Positions 41,155 through 49,819 of a stretch of 64,000 nt of DNA are shown piece after piece. The stretch is from an uncultured Lachnospiraceae bacterium (GTDB lineage: Bacteria; Bacillota; Clostridia; Lachnospirales; Lachnospiraceae): positions 1-64,000 of the forward strand of contig CANQRW010000001.1 of assembly GCA_947626365.1 (NCBI GenBank), in the 5' to 3' direction. Every line of letters starts with the position of its first letter. The first letter of the stretch is position 1. A program made the translations under genes and the position numbers. The notes below the pieces were generated by a model, which had not been told where the DNA came from, searched no databases, and was given only the letters and a program-made list of their open reading frames with translations.

Positions 41155-42542
41155 AGAAATATATCCAAAGGATTCTTGAGTCATGGCGCTGCGCGGAGGG
41201 CGGACTTTACTCGACAGAAGAACTTCTCAGCTGGATTCAGGAGCTTAACCGGACAACGACGGTACAAATTAAAGAATGCAGCCTGAATGACAGTTCTTTT
41301 TGGTTTTTTGACGATTACAACGGCGAGGTTCTGAACCGGAAGAGAAGCTTTTTCTCCATTAAGGGGATTCGGCAGTTTGAAGGGGATGAGTTTGTACGGG
41401 AACAGCCGATCATTGTACAGCCGGAGATTGGATATTTGGGGATTCTGTGCAGGGAGATCGGAGGCGTTCTTCATTTCCTGATGCAGGCGAAGACGGAGCC
41501 GGGAAATGTAAACTGTATCCAGATATCGCCCACGCTTCAGGCCACGAAGAGCAATTTCACCCGGGCCCATGGCGGAAAGTTTCCCGCGTATATTGAGTAT
41601 TTTGAGAACGCGTCCAGATACCGGGTGATTTATGATCAGATTCAGTCGGAGCAGGCGGCGCGTTTTTATAAGAAGCGCAACCGGAATATCCTGATCGAGG
41701 TGGATGAGGAGATCGAAGTGCTTCCCAACTATCGGTGGATGACGCTGGGGCAGCTGAAAGAGATGATGCGGATTGACAACCTGGTCAATATGGATACGAG
41801 AACGGTTCTGTCAGGACTGCCTCTGGCTACGTCTGACCTGACAGAGACGGAGAAGGAAGAGCTGGGAGATCTTTTTAGCGACAGGGCGCTTTTCCGCTCT
41901 ATGTTTGAGACCGACATATCGGAGACCCTTCCCGCTATCTGGCAGAGCATCAATAACTGCAAAATGTATCGGGATATCAAGACGGTGATGGTTCCTTTGA
42001 ACCAGCTGGTGGACTGGGAGAATGACGAATGGGGGATCACCTGCAGAAAGCCGGCGGATTTCTCTATCCGCTATTATGATATAGCGATTTCAGGCCGGGA
42101 GGTACAGCACTGGTCGCAGCCTTTGTTCCGGGCGGCCGGGCAGGCGGTGTTGGGATTAATAACCGCGGATATCGGCGGCGCTGCCAGATTTCTGGTAAAG
42201 CCGCGGGTGGAGATCGGATCTTTTGACAAGATAGAGCTGGGGCCAGGCATCCAGCTGGAGCCCAGCCACGGCAGAAGAACGGAGGATTCGGCAGAAGCGC
42301 TCTTCTGGGAGAAGCTGGATGCCGGAAAGGGCGTCCTCTTCGACCATCTGCTGTCGGAGGAAGGCGGCAGATTCTATCATGAGCAGAACCGGAATGTGAT
42401 TCTGAAGATCGACGCCCGGGAACTGAATCCGCTGCCGGAAGGATATTTCTGGGCGGATTACAGAACGCTGAATCATATGATCCAGTCCAATAACTGTGTG
42501 AATATTCAGCTCAGAAATCTGTTGTCATTGCTGGGAATATGA
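41151..42542 (+). CDS. NDP-hexose 2,3-dehydratase family protein
   Basis: A 463-residue protein built of two similar halves, as in EvaA/TylX3-type 2,3-dehydratases. REQPIIVQPEIGYLGILCRE...HFLMQAK in the first half matches WSQPLFRAAGQAVLGLITAD...RFLVKPR in the second, and SEQAARFYKKRNRNILIEV matches SEEGGRFYHEQNRNVILKI. These enzymes remove the C2 hydroxyl of NDP-4-keto-6-deoxyglucose on the route to 2,6-dideoxysugars, best known from antibiotic clusters. Here it lies between a glycosyltransferase (4-nt overlap) and a Gfo/Idh/MocA oxidoreductase, which fits a 3-ketoreductase partner. Confidence 0.8.
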   Translation: MKKYIQRILESWRCAEGGLYSTEELLSWIQELNRTTTVQIKECSLNDSSFWFFDDYNGEVLNRKRSFFSIKGIRQFEGDEFVREQPIIVQPEIGYLGILCREIGGVLHFLMQAKTEPGNVNCIQISPTLQATKSNFTRAHGGKFPAYIEYFENASRYRVIYDQIQSEQAARFYKKRNRNILIEVDEEIEVLPNYRWMTLGQLKEMMRIDNLVNMDTRTVLSGLPLATSDLTETEKEELGDLFSDRALFRSMFETDISETLPAIWQSINNCKMYRDIKTVMVPLNQLVDWENDEWGITCRKPADFSIRYYDIAISGREVQHWSQPLFRAAGQAVLGLITADIGGAARFLVKPRVEIGSFDKIELGPGIQLEPSHGRRTEDSAEALFWEKLDAGKGVLFDHLLSEEGGRFYHEQNRNVILKIDARELNPLPEGYFWADYRTLNHMIQSNNCVNIQLRNLLSLLGI

Positions 42543-42568
42543 ATGGAATAGACGGAAGGGGAAACGTG

Positions 42569-43606
42569 ATGATCAGACTGGGAGTGATATGCCCGTCAGA
42601 GATTGCCTTTCGGCGGTTTATGCCGGCGCTGGCCGGGCTCAGGGAATTCCGGTTTGTGGGAGTGGGCGTCAGCAGCCCCATGGAACGGTTCCATGGGCCG
42701 GCCGCTGATCTGACGGAGCGGCAGAAGGAAGTCCTCGCGGAAGACATGGCCAAGGCAGAGGCGTTTGTGCGTCAGTACGGAGGGAAGGTGTTTGGAAGTT
42801 ACGCTGAGATTGTGGATTCTCCGGATATCGATGCCATTTATATACCGCTTCCGCCGGCGCTGCACTATATGTGGGCGATGCGGGCCATGGAAAAGGGGAA
42901 ACATGTACTGGCGGAAAAACCGGCTGTGCTCACGGGAGATGATGCCGGAAGGCTGATCGAGAAGGCAGGGAAAAACCACCTGGCGCTCCACGAAAACTAT
43001 ATGTTCGTGTTTCATAACCAGCTTGCCGCGATTCACGATTATATAGAGTCCGGACGGCTGGGCGAGGTACGGCTGTATCGGATCGCTTTCGGGTTCCCCA
43101 TGCGCGCGAAGAACGATTTCCGCTACGATCCGGCATTGGGAGGCGGCGCGCTGATCGACTGCGGCGGGTACACGGTGCGGTATGCGTCCATGCTTCTGGG
43201 GGACACGGCGCGTCTGGTGCAGGCGGCGCGAAATCGAATCGATGGGTTTGATGTGGATATGTATGGCTCGGCGGTCATGATGAACGACAGGGGCGTTACC
43301 GCCCATCTGGCCTTTGGTATGGACAACGACTATAAATGCGAGCTGGAGGTCTGGGGAAGCAGGGGAACGCTCCGGACGAACCGGGTTCTCACAGCCCCTG
43401 CCGGCTACGTGCCTCAGATGAGCGTTAGCTTCAACGGCACGGAGGAAAAAATTGAACTGCCCGCCGACGATGCCTTCCGAAAATCGCTGGAGTATTTTCT
43501 GCGATGCATCGGCGATGAGAACGTGAGAGAAGAAGCCTACGGAAGGATTCAGCGTCAGGCGGATTATATCGATGAGTTCTGCCGGCTGTCAGGGACGGCG
43601 CGGTGA
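42569..43606 (+). CDS. Gfo/Idh/MocA family oxidoreductase
   Basis: A 345-residue NAD(P)-dependent reductase with an N-terminal Rossmann domain (IRLGVICPSEIAFRRFMPAL), the family EKPAVLT motif with its catalytic Lys, and the C-terminal domain with GGGALIDCGGYTVRYASMLLG. Members in deoxysugar pathways reduce the 3-keto group left by a 2,3-dehydratase. Placement directly after that gene supports the same step here. ATG 42569 behind GGAAGGGGAA is chosen; the track start 42539 overlaps the previous stop and is also possible. Confidence 0.85.
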   Translation: MIRLGVICPSEIAFRRFMPALAGLREFRFVGVGVSSPMERFHGPAADLTERQKEVLAEDMAKAEAFVRQYGGKVFGSYAEIVDSPDIDAIYIPLPPALHYMWAMRAMEKGKHVLAEKPAVLTGDDAGRLIEKAGKNHLALHENYMFVFHNQLAAIHDYIESGRLGEVRLYRIAFGFPMRAKNDFRYDPALGGGALIDCGGYTVRYASMLLGDTARLVQAARNRIDGFDVDMYGSAVMMNDRGVTAHLAFGMDNDYKCELEVWGSRGTLRTNRVLTAPAGYVPQMSVSFNGTEEKIELPADDAFRKSLEYFLRCIGDENVREEAYGRIQRQADYIDEFCRLSGTAR

Positions 43607-43651
43607 AAAGGTCCGGCCGGGAAAAGGCCGGGCGCGGGAGGAGGCGCGGAT

Positions 43652-44569
43652 ATGCCCAGAAAACGAATCGCCGTTGTGGGGGCCAACAGTTACATTGCCA
43701 GAAATTTGATTCATCTGCTGCGGCGGCAGCCGGAAACGTACGAGCTTTTTCTGTATGATCTGGGGGAGACGCAGGCGGACGGCTTCGGCCCCTATGTCCG
43801 GACCGATATCCTGCAGGAGGAGTCAGTCAGAAAAATCAATTTCGATTGCGATATCCTCTACCTTTTTGCCGGAAAAACCGGAAGCGCAGACGGATTTCAG
43901 GATTTTGACACATTTTTGAAGGTCAATGAATACGGCCTTTTAAATCTTTTGCGGGAATATGTGAACCGGAAATCCCGGGCGAAGATCGTATTTCCGTCTA
44001 CCCGCCTGGTATATAAGGGGCGGCCCGGGAAGCTGGGTGAGGATGCCGGGAAGGAATTTAAGACAATCTACGCCATGAATAAATTCGCCTGTGAGAACTA
44101 TCTTCAGATGTATCACCGGGTATTTGGCGTACAATACTGTATCTTTCGGATCTGCGTGCCTTACGGAACGCTGACGGCGGGAGCATCCTCCTACGGGACC
44201 GCGGGTTTTATGCTGGGCAGGGCCCGAAAGGGAGAAGCGATATCTCTTTACGGCCGCGGCGAGATGCGCAGGACGCTTACTTATATTGGAGATTTGTGCC
44301 GTTACCTGACGGAAGGCGCGCTCTCAGAACGCTGCAGCAATGACGTCTTCAATATCGGAGGGGAAGATTACAGCCTGAGGGAGATGGCGGAAGCGATTGC
44401 CCGGCAGTTTGGCGTGGGAATTGAGTACCGGGAGTGGCCGGACATCAGTTATCGGATCGAGTCGGGAGATACGGTCTTTGACGCGTCAAAACTGGAAGGA
44501 ATCCTGGGAAAGCGGTATCAGATGACATTTCAGCAGTGGTGCGAGAGTCAGGGGAAAGGCAGCGTCTGA
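43652..44569 (+). CDS. NAD-dependent epimerase/dehydratase (extended SDR), possible 4-ketoreductase
   Basis: A 305-residue SDR with nucleotide motif AVVGANSYIARNLI (a variant of GxxGxxG), the catalytic Ser in FPSTRLVY and YAMNK for Tyr-x3-Lys, and DVFNIGGEDYSLREMAEAI. In this context it could reduce the C4 keto group to finish a dideoxysugar, or epimerise a sugar nucleotide. Which one cannot be decided from sequence. It is part of the same run as the dehydratase and the Gfo/Idh protein. Confidence 0.82.
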   Translation: MPRKRIAVVGANSYIARNLIHLLRRQPETYELFLYDLGETQADGFGPYVRTDILQEESVRKINFDCDILYLFAGKTGSADGFQDFDTFLKVNEYGLLNLLREYVNRKSRAKIVFPSTRLVYKGRPGKLGEDAGKEFKTIYAMNKFACENYLQMYHRVFGVQYCIFRICVPYGTLTAGASSYGTAGFMLGRARKGEAISLYGRGEMRRTLTYIGDLCRYLTEGALSERCSNDVFNIGGEDYSLREMAEAIARQFGVGIEYREWPDISYRIESGDTVFDASKLEGILGKRYQMTFQQWCESQGKGSV

Positions 44570-44613
44570 GAAGAACTGCGCATGGAAATCAGAGCGAACA
44601 CGAGGTGACGGAA

Positions 44614-46059
44614 GTGCCGGCGGACAAAGAGATGAAAAATAAGATCATCAAAGGTCTTTTCTGGAAGATCCTGGAGAACGGAGGAGCCCAGGGTCTTCAG
44701 TTTGTGGTTGCCGTGATTCTGGCCCGGCTTTTGAGCCCGGCGGAGTATGGGCAGGTGGGGATCATTATGATTTTCATCACCATATCCAATGTGATCGTTC
44801 AGAACGGTTTCAGTGTCGCTTTGGTTCAGAAGAAGGATTCTGACGAGACGGATTTTTCATCTGTATTTTATTTCAGCCTGGCTGCGGCCGCAGTTATCTA
44901 TGGGCTTCTCTATCTGGCTGCGCCGGCAATCGGACGGTTCTACGGCAATCCTCTTCTGGGGCAGATTGTCCGGGTGCTGGGGCTGGTGCTGTTTCCGGGC
45001 GCTGTGATTTCCGTCCAGACAGCTTATGTATCCAGAAGGATGGAGTTCCGGGGACTGTTTCTGGCGACGATCTCGGCGGCGGCTGTTTCCGGCATTGTGA
45101 GTATTGCCATGGCGTACACCGGATACGGGGTCTGGGCCATGGTAGGCCAGCAGATGGTCTATTATGGGGCTTTGATGGTCAGTCTGTTTATCCATGTGAG
45201 GTGGAGGCCCCGGCAGGTGTTTTCCCTGAGCAGAGTACAGGGGATGCTGTCATTTGGCTGGAAACTTTTGCTGGCTTCCCTGATCGACACGATTTTTACC
45301 AATCTGTACGGGCTGATCATGGGAAAGATTTACAATGATGCGATGCTGGGGGCGTACAACCGGGGCGAGCAGTTTCCCAGACTGATTACGACCAATTTAA
45401 GCGCGGCGATCCAGGCGGTGCTTCTTCCGGCTTTTTCCTCCCAGCAGGAGGACATAGGCATGGTGAGGAGCATGACAAGCCGGGCAATCCGTACCAGTTC
45501 GTTTCTGGTGCTTCCTATGCTGTTCGGCCTGATTGCGGTGGCGGACACCATGGTGCTGGCGCTTCTCGGGGAAAAATGGCTGATCTGTGTTCCTTATCTG
45601 CGGATCATGTGCGTGGCCTATGCGTTCTATCCGATTCACATCACCAATCTTCAGGCCATTAATGCCGTAGGCCGCAGCGATATTTTCCTCAGACTGGAGA
45701 TAATCAAGAAAATGGTAGGAATCGTCGGCCTGGTCATCGGAATCCGGTACAGTCCGGTTATCCTTGTATCGATCAAAGCTTCCGTCGATTTCCTGTGCGT
45801 GTTTATCAACGCCTGGCCCAATAAGAAGCTTCTTGGATACAGCGTAGGCCGGCAGCTTAGGGATATCGCTTCTTCCATTCTGCTTTCGGCATTTATGTGC
45901 CTGTGTGTATATGGGCTGCAGTTTGTGCTTCCCGGCGGCGTGTGGCTGAAGCTGGGGATTCAGATTCTGGCAGGCGCGGTCATCTATATGGGCCTGGCCT
46001 GGATGTTTAGGATGGAAAGCTTCCGGTATCTGTTGGAGACAATAAGAAACAGAAGATAA
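44614..46059 (+). CDS. Polysaccharide flippase (Wzx, MOP family)
   Basis: A protein of about 481 residues and 12-14 membrane segments, with the Wzx/TuaB-like start KGLFWKILENGGAQGLQFVVAVILARLLSPAEYG, QNGFSVALVQKK, and FLRIMCVAYAFYP late in the chain. It should flip lipid-linked oligosaccharide across the membrane. GTG 44614 behind GAGGTGA and ATG 44632 are both possible; the track start overlaps the SDR gene. It is one of two MOP-type flippases here, in addition to an ABC exporter. Confidence 0.86.
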   Translation: MPADKEMKNKIIKGLFWKILENGGAQGLQFVVAVILARLLSPAEYGQVGIIMIFITISNVIVQNGFSVALVQKKDSDETDFSSVFYFSLAAAAVIYGLLYLAAPAIGRFYGNPLLGQIVRVLGLVLFPGAVISVQTAYVSRRMEFRGLFLATISAAAVSGIVSIAMAYTGYGVWAMVGQQMVYYGALMVSLFIHVRWRPRQVFSLSRVQGMLSFGWKLLLASLIDTIFTNLYGLIMGKIYNDAMLGAYNRGEQFPRLITTNLSAAIQAVLLPAFSSQQEDIGMVRSMTSRAIRTSSFLVLPMLFGLIAVADTMVLALLGEKWLICVPYLRIMCVAYAFYPIHITNLQAINAVGRSDIFLRLEIIKKMVGIVGLVIGIRYSPVILVSIKASVDFLCVFINAWPNKKLLGYSVGRQLRDIASSILLSAFMCLCVYGLQFVLPGGVWLKLGIQILAGAVIYMGLAWMFRMESFRYLLETIRNRR

Positions 46060-46081
46060 TATAAGACAGAAAACAATAAAA

Positions 46082-46111
46082 CAGGCGCCTGCCCCGTAGG
46101 GTAAGCGCCTG
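46082..46111. terminator. Bidirectional terminator between wzx and the L,D-transpeptidase
   Basis: CAGGCGC (46082-46088) pairs with GCGCCTG (46105-46111), with an inner CCC/GGG. The T-run is better on the minus strand (TGTTTTATTG), so it mainly ends the transpeptidase transcript. Confidence 0.7.
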
Positions 46112-46131
46112 CTGCTTTACGGCCTGGCAGA

Positions 46132-47616
46132 TCAGGCAGACCAGAATTCGGAATCGGTTTCAACGCTGGCATTGTCTTTGAGAGCTGCTTCCGCGGCTGC
46201 GGCAGCGGCTGCTGCTGCGGCCTCCGCCTCGGCCTGAGCCGCGGCCTGACTGATTGCGATTCCCTCCGGATCCGTGGGATCCCAGGTCTGTGTCAGAGAA
46301 ATCAGTTCCGGCACGCAGGGTCTCTCATAGGGACCGGGAATTGCGGAATTATAAACCTGGATCGTGGTGCCCAGTGGGCAATTGTCATAAATCCATTTGC
46401 AGTCCTTGACCATGAAGCGGATACAGCCGGCAGAACGGGCGATTCCCATGTAATTGTAGGTATCGGTCTGCAGGGCGTTGTAGTTGGGCGCGTCATAGAC
46501 CGGGGAATGCAGCAGGATATGCAGGCCGGAACCCAGGCGGGTCAGGTACTGGCAGTACACGTCATGGATCATCAGGTGCCACCGATATTTCTCCGGAGTA
46601 TGGAAGGTTCCGATGGGCGTGTCGTCGCCGGTAGAACACAGGAAGCTCTTCAGCGGGATGATAAATCCGTTGCCGCCGTCCTGGACATATACCGTAGCGC
46701 AGTTCATCTGCTTGTTGATCTTGATCATATAGGGACCGCCGGAACCTATGATTGGCTCCAGATCCGTCACCAGCTTGCCGCTTTCATCGAAATAATATTT
46801 GTAACCGTCGATATACTGCCAGCCGGTGACCGCATTGTTGTCTGTGAAATAGTAGCGGTCGTTGCCGTCCCAGGCCCAGCCGGTAAAGGCTTCGCCGGTA
46901 CCGCTCACATAGGTAGGAAGTCCTTCGCCAAACTGGATGCCGTCAAAGGATGTGACGGACGAAACACGGTCGTTGTTTTTGTTGGCAGTATAGACACCCT
47001 TCCGTGTCAGATAGAACTGAAGGCCGGTAATGTATTTGCCTGCGCCCATGGTGCCGTTGGTATCGCCGTTGTAGGACCATCCGCAGGAAGTGCCGTCCGA
47101 CAGAGTAGCCGCGTAGCTGATATCATAGTAATCATTAACTACACCGTTCAGGCGGATCTGAATGGCTTCGATCAGAGCGCCGCTGTCCCAGGGGCTGCGC
47201 TCTCCGTTCATGAACCATCTGGACCAGCCGGTGGCTGAGGTGTAGACACGATAGAGGACATCGCCGGGCAGTATGCCGTTGAATATACATATGGATACGA
47301 AGCCCTGATCGACAGAGACGGAGGCCCCCTCCGGCCCTACGTACACGGCATCGGTTAATGTAAGGTCCGGCCGTAGCAGAGTAAGGGAAAGCTTTGTGGA
47401 ATTGATCCTCTCCAACACGTCAGGAGCTACATTTATGGGGGGCGGCTCGACAGGATTCTCAGTCATGGTTTCCTGTGAGGTCGGAGTATTCGGCTGGGAA
47501 AACATACCAGGACCGCCGGAGTAATCCGGTTCGGTCGCCCAAACCGCTGCTGCCTGACTTACTGCTACTGCAGCTGTAAGCGCTGCGGCTAATACGGTCT
47601 TAAATTTCTTATGCAT
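46132..47616 (-). CDS. Secreted L,D-transpeptidase (YkuD) with cell-wall-binding repeats
   Basis: A 494-residue exported protein. A signal peptide (about 1-28, ending AVWATEP) is followed by a ChW-like segment (GWSRWFMNGERSPWDSGALIE; about 95-205), two choline-binding-type repeats (GWAWDGNDRYYFTDNN; GWQYIDGYKYYFDESG; about 245-285) and the YkuD domain with HILLHSPVYD (His370) and GIARSAGCIRF (catalytic Cys398). Such enzymes make 3-3 peptidoglycan cross-links or attach proteins to the wall. The C-terminus is a poly-Ala/Glu stretch. It is read opposite to the polysaccharide genes around it, behind GAGGAGG. Confidence 0.88.
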   Translation of the reverse strand: MHKKFKTVLAAALTAAVAVSQAAAVWATEPDYSGGPGMFSQPNTPTSQETMTENPVEPPPINVAPDVLERINSTKLSLTLLRPDLTLTDAVYVGPEGASVSVDQGFVSICIFNGILPGDVLYRVYTSATGWSRWFMNGERSPWDSGALIEAIQIRLNGVVNDYYDISYAATLSDGTSCGWSYNGDTNGTMGAGKYITGLQFYLTRKGVYTANKNNDRVSSVTSFDGIQFGEGLPTYVSGTGEAFTGWAWDGNDRYYFTDNNAVTGWQYIDGYKYYFDESGKLVTDLEPIIGSGGPYMIKINKQMNCATVYVQDGGNGFIIPLKSFLCSTGDDTPIGTFHTPEKYRWHLMIHDVYCQYLTRLGSGLHILLHSPVYDAPNYNALQTDTYNYMGIARSAGCIRFMVKDCKWIYDNCPLGTTIQVYNSAIPGPYERPCVPELISLTQTWDPTDPEGIAISQAAAQAEAEAAAAAAAAAAEAALKDNASVETDSEFWSA

Positions 47617-47685
47617 AGAAAAATCCTCCTCTTCTGGTATACAGTCTTTAATTTACCACATTTGTAGAGAAAATACCATATACAA

Positions 47686-47714
47686 TTTACTTTTTTCCCC
47701 CCTCATGGTAAAAT
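47686..47714 (+). promoter_or_regulatory. Promoter for the second half of the polysaccharide locus
   Basis: TTTACT (47686-47691), 17 bp including a C-rich run, TAAAAT (47709-47714). It faces the glycosyltransferase at 47788 and restarts transcription after the inverted transpeptidase gene. Confidence 0.6.
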
Positions 47715-47787
47715 TGTAAGCAAAATGAAAAAATATAGAACAAAGAATGTAAGGAATTCATGTAATAATAGGAAGGAGAGGAAATCT

Positions 47788-48774
47788 ATGGCATCCGTCA
47801 GCCGCGGGCCGGTCATGGTCAGCATCTGCTGCATTACCTACAATCAGGAACCGTATATCCGGGCGGCTCTCGACGGTTTTATGAGCCAGAAGACGTCCTT
47901 TGCCTATGAAGTGCTGATTCATGACGATGCGTCCACAGACAGGACGGCGGATATTATCCGCGAGTATGCGGCCCGGTATCCGGATGTGATCAAGCCGATT
48001 CTCCAGTCGGAAAATCAATATTCCCGGGGATTTACGAATATCAGCGGAACCTATAATTTCCCCAGGGCCGCGGGACGCTACATTGCCATGTGCGAGGGGG
48101 ACGATTATTGGACAGATTCCCGGAAACTGCAGAAGCAGGTAGATTTCATGGAAGCTCATCCGGACTGTTCCATGGTATTTCACAGCGCGAAGATCAGGAC
48201 GGAGGGAAGAGCGTTTACGGAGCATCGGATGCGGCCCTACCGGAGAAGCCGGAAGATTTCTCCGGAAGAGATCATTGATAAAACTTCGGGTTATCCCACG
48301 GCATCACTGATGTTTCGGACCGACATGGTGAGGGAACTGCCGGATTTTTACGTGAAAGCGCCAATCGCGGATATTCCCCTGCAGCTTATGGCGGCGGCGC
48401 GGGGCTGGGCCTATTACATGGACAGGCCCATGTGCGTCTACAGGCTGGGAGGTTCTTATTCCTGGACAGAGCTGCAGAAGCAGGGGAATCGTGAGGAGAA
48501 ATCCAGGAAGTATTATCTTCAGATGAAGGAGATGTACCGGGGATTTGATGAGACGACAGGAAGAAGATTTCATAAGGTTATTCGAAGAGCTGTCCGGCGG
48601 ATTTATTTTCTGACGAAAGTCAATAACAGAGACTACAGAGTGGTCTTATCCGGAGAATACAGGGAATTCTACCGGGAACTGAGTCTCAGGAACAGATTTT
48701 TTATCCGTCTGGAGACGGGAATGCCGGGGCTTTACAGGTTCCTGTTCCGGCTGTATCATATGGGACAGAGGTAA
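47788..48774 (+). CDS. Family 2 glycosyltransferase
   Basis: A 328-residue GT2 enzyme: VSICCITYNQEPYIRAALDGF, HDDASTDRTADIIREY, MCEGDDYWTDSRKLQKQVDF (DxD in EGDDYW), and a basic C-terminal third. This CEGDDYW subgroup is common in capsule loci. ATG 47788 behind GGAAGGAGAGG is preferred to the track start. Donor and acceptor unknown. Confidence 0.87.
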   Translation: MASVSRGPVMVSICCITYNQEPYIRAALDGFMSQKTSFAYEVLIHDDASTDRTADIIREYAARYPDVIKPILQSENQYSRGFTNISGTYNFPRAAGRYIAMCEGDDYWTDSRKLQKQVDFMEAHPDCSMVFHSAKIRTEGRAFTEHRMRPYRRSRKISPEEIIDKTSGYPTASLMFRTDMVRELPDFYVKAPIADIPLQLMAAARGWAYYMDRPMCVYRLGGSYSWTELQKQGNREEKSRKYYLQMKEMYRGFDETTGRRFHKVIRRAVRRIYFLTKVNNRDYRVVLSGEYREFYRELSLRNRFFIRLETGMPGLYRFLFRLYHMGQR

Positions 48775-48801
48775 AAAGAGGGCTGGAGGACATCCATTAT
48801 C

Positions 48802-49800
48802 ATGAAGAAGACAGTGCTGGTAACTGCCGTCGGTTCGTTCTCGGCGGAGGCGGTTATCCGAAGATATAAAGAGATGGGATATTGCGTGTTGGGCTGCGAC
48901 ATCTATCCCGCGGAGTGGATCGCGGCATCCATGGAGGTAGAGCGATTCTTTCAGGCGCCCCTTGCAGCGGATGAGGAAGCGTATCTGGCTTTTTTGGAAA
49001 AGATATGCAGGGAGAATCAGGTGACGTATCTGGTCCCTCTAACGGATGTGGAGATTGATGTGATCAATGGCTGGCGCGGCAGGGCGGCCCGTGATATGGG
49101 ACTGACGGTCTGTCTGTCTCCGGAACGCGCCGTCAGCCTGTGCAGAGACAAAGGGATGCTGACGGAATTTCTGGAAAGCAGGGGAATCTGTGAGACAATT
49201 CCGGTCAGGTGGCTTACGGAAGTGATCCGCAGCGAGGCTGACACCGGTTATGAGCTGCTTTTCTATCCGCTGGTGCTGAAGCCTGTCAATGGGCGCAGCA
49301 GCCAGGGGCTTGTCGTGATAGAGGATGCGGATCAGATGCGGGCCGCTGCGGAGCGGATGCGGATCACAGCGGATTTTTATCTGGTTCAGCCTAAGATTCC
49401 GGGCTGCGTGATTACGGTGGATGTGGTGAGAAATCCGCGGACGGGCCAGGTGGTCAGCCTTCCCAGGAGGGAACTTCTCAGGACGCCTAACGGCGCGGGG
49501 ACTTCGGTCTATGTATTCCGGAATAAAGAACTGGAGGCAGTATGCAGATTCATAGCGAACAGTCTGGATATCTGCGGATGCGTTAATTTTGAGTTTATAG
49601 AGGAGAGGGAAGGCAGCTGGTATTTTCTGGAATGCAATCCCAGGTTTTCCGGCGGAGTGGCATTTTCCTGTATGGCCGGCTACGATATGGTTGGCAACCA
49701 TATGCGGTGTTTTGCGGGAGAACGCCTGGATGAGCCGGGCAGGATAAAGAATCAGTATCTGGTCAAGCGGTACACGGAATACCGCACCAGGACGGAATAG
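48802..49800 (+). CDS. ATP-grasp enzyme (CarB/PylC-like)
   Basis: A 332-residue ATP-grasp ligase. The N-terminal part resembles carbamoyl-phosphate-synthase-like pre-ATP domains (KKTVLVTAVGSFSAEAVIRRYKEMG; YLVPLTDVEID). The ATP-grasp fold shows YPLVLKPVNGRSSQGLVVI and YFLECNPRFSGGVAFSCMAGYDM with metal-binding Glu/Asn. These enzymes join an acid to an amine. Placed just before a DegT aminotransferase, it may attach an amino acid or acyl group to an amino sugar; that is inference. Confidence 0.8.
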   Translation: MKKTVLVTAVGSFSAEAVIRRYKEMGYCVLGCDIYPAEWIAASMEVERFFQAPLAADEEAYLAFLEKICRENQVTYLVPLTDVEIDVINGWRGRAARDMGLTVCLSPERAVSLCRDKGMLTEFLESRGICETIPVRWLTEVIRSEADTGYELLFYPLVLKPVNGRSSQGLVVIEDADQMRAAAERMRITADFYLVQPKIPGCVITVDVVRNPRTGQVVSLPRRELLRTPNGAGTSVYVFRNKELEAVCRFIANSLDICGCVNFEFIEEREGSWYFLECNPRFSGGVAFSCMAGYDMVGNHMRCFAGERLDEPGRIKNQYLVKRYTEYRTRTE

Positions 49801-49819
49801 AAAGTCAGGAGGCAGCCGT

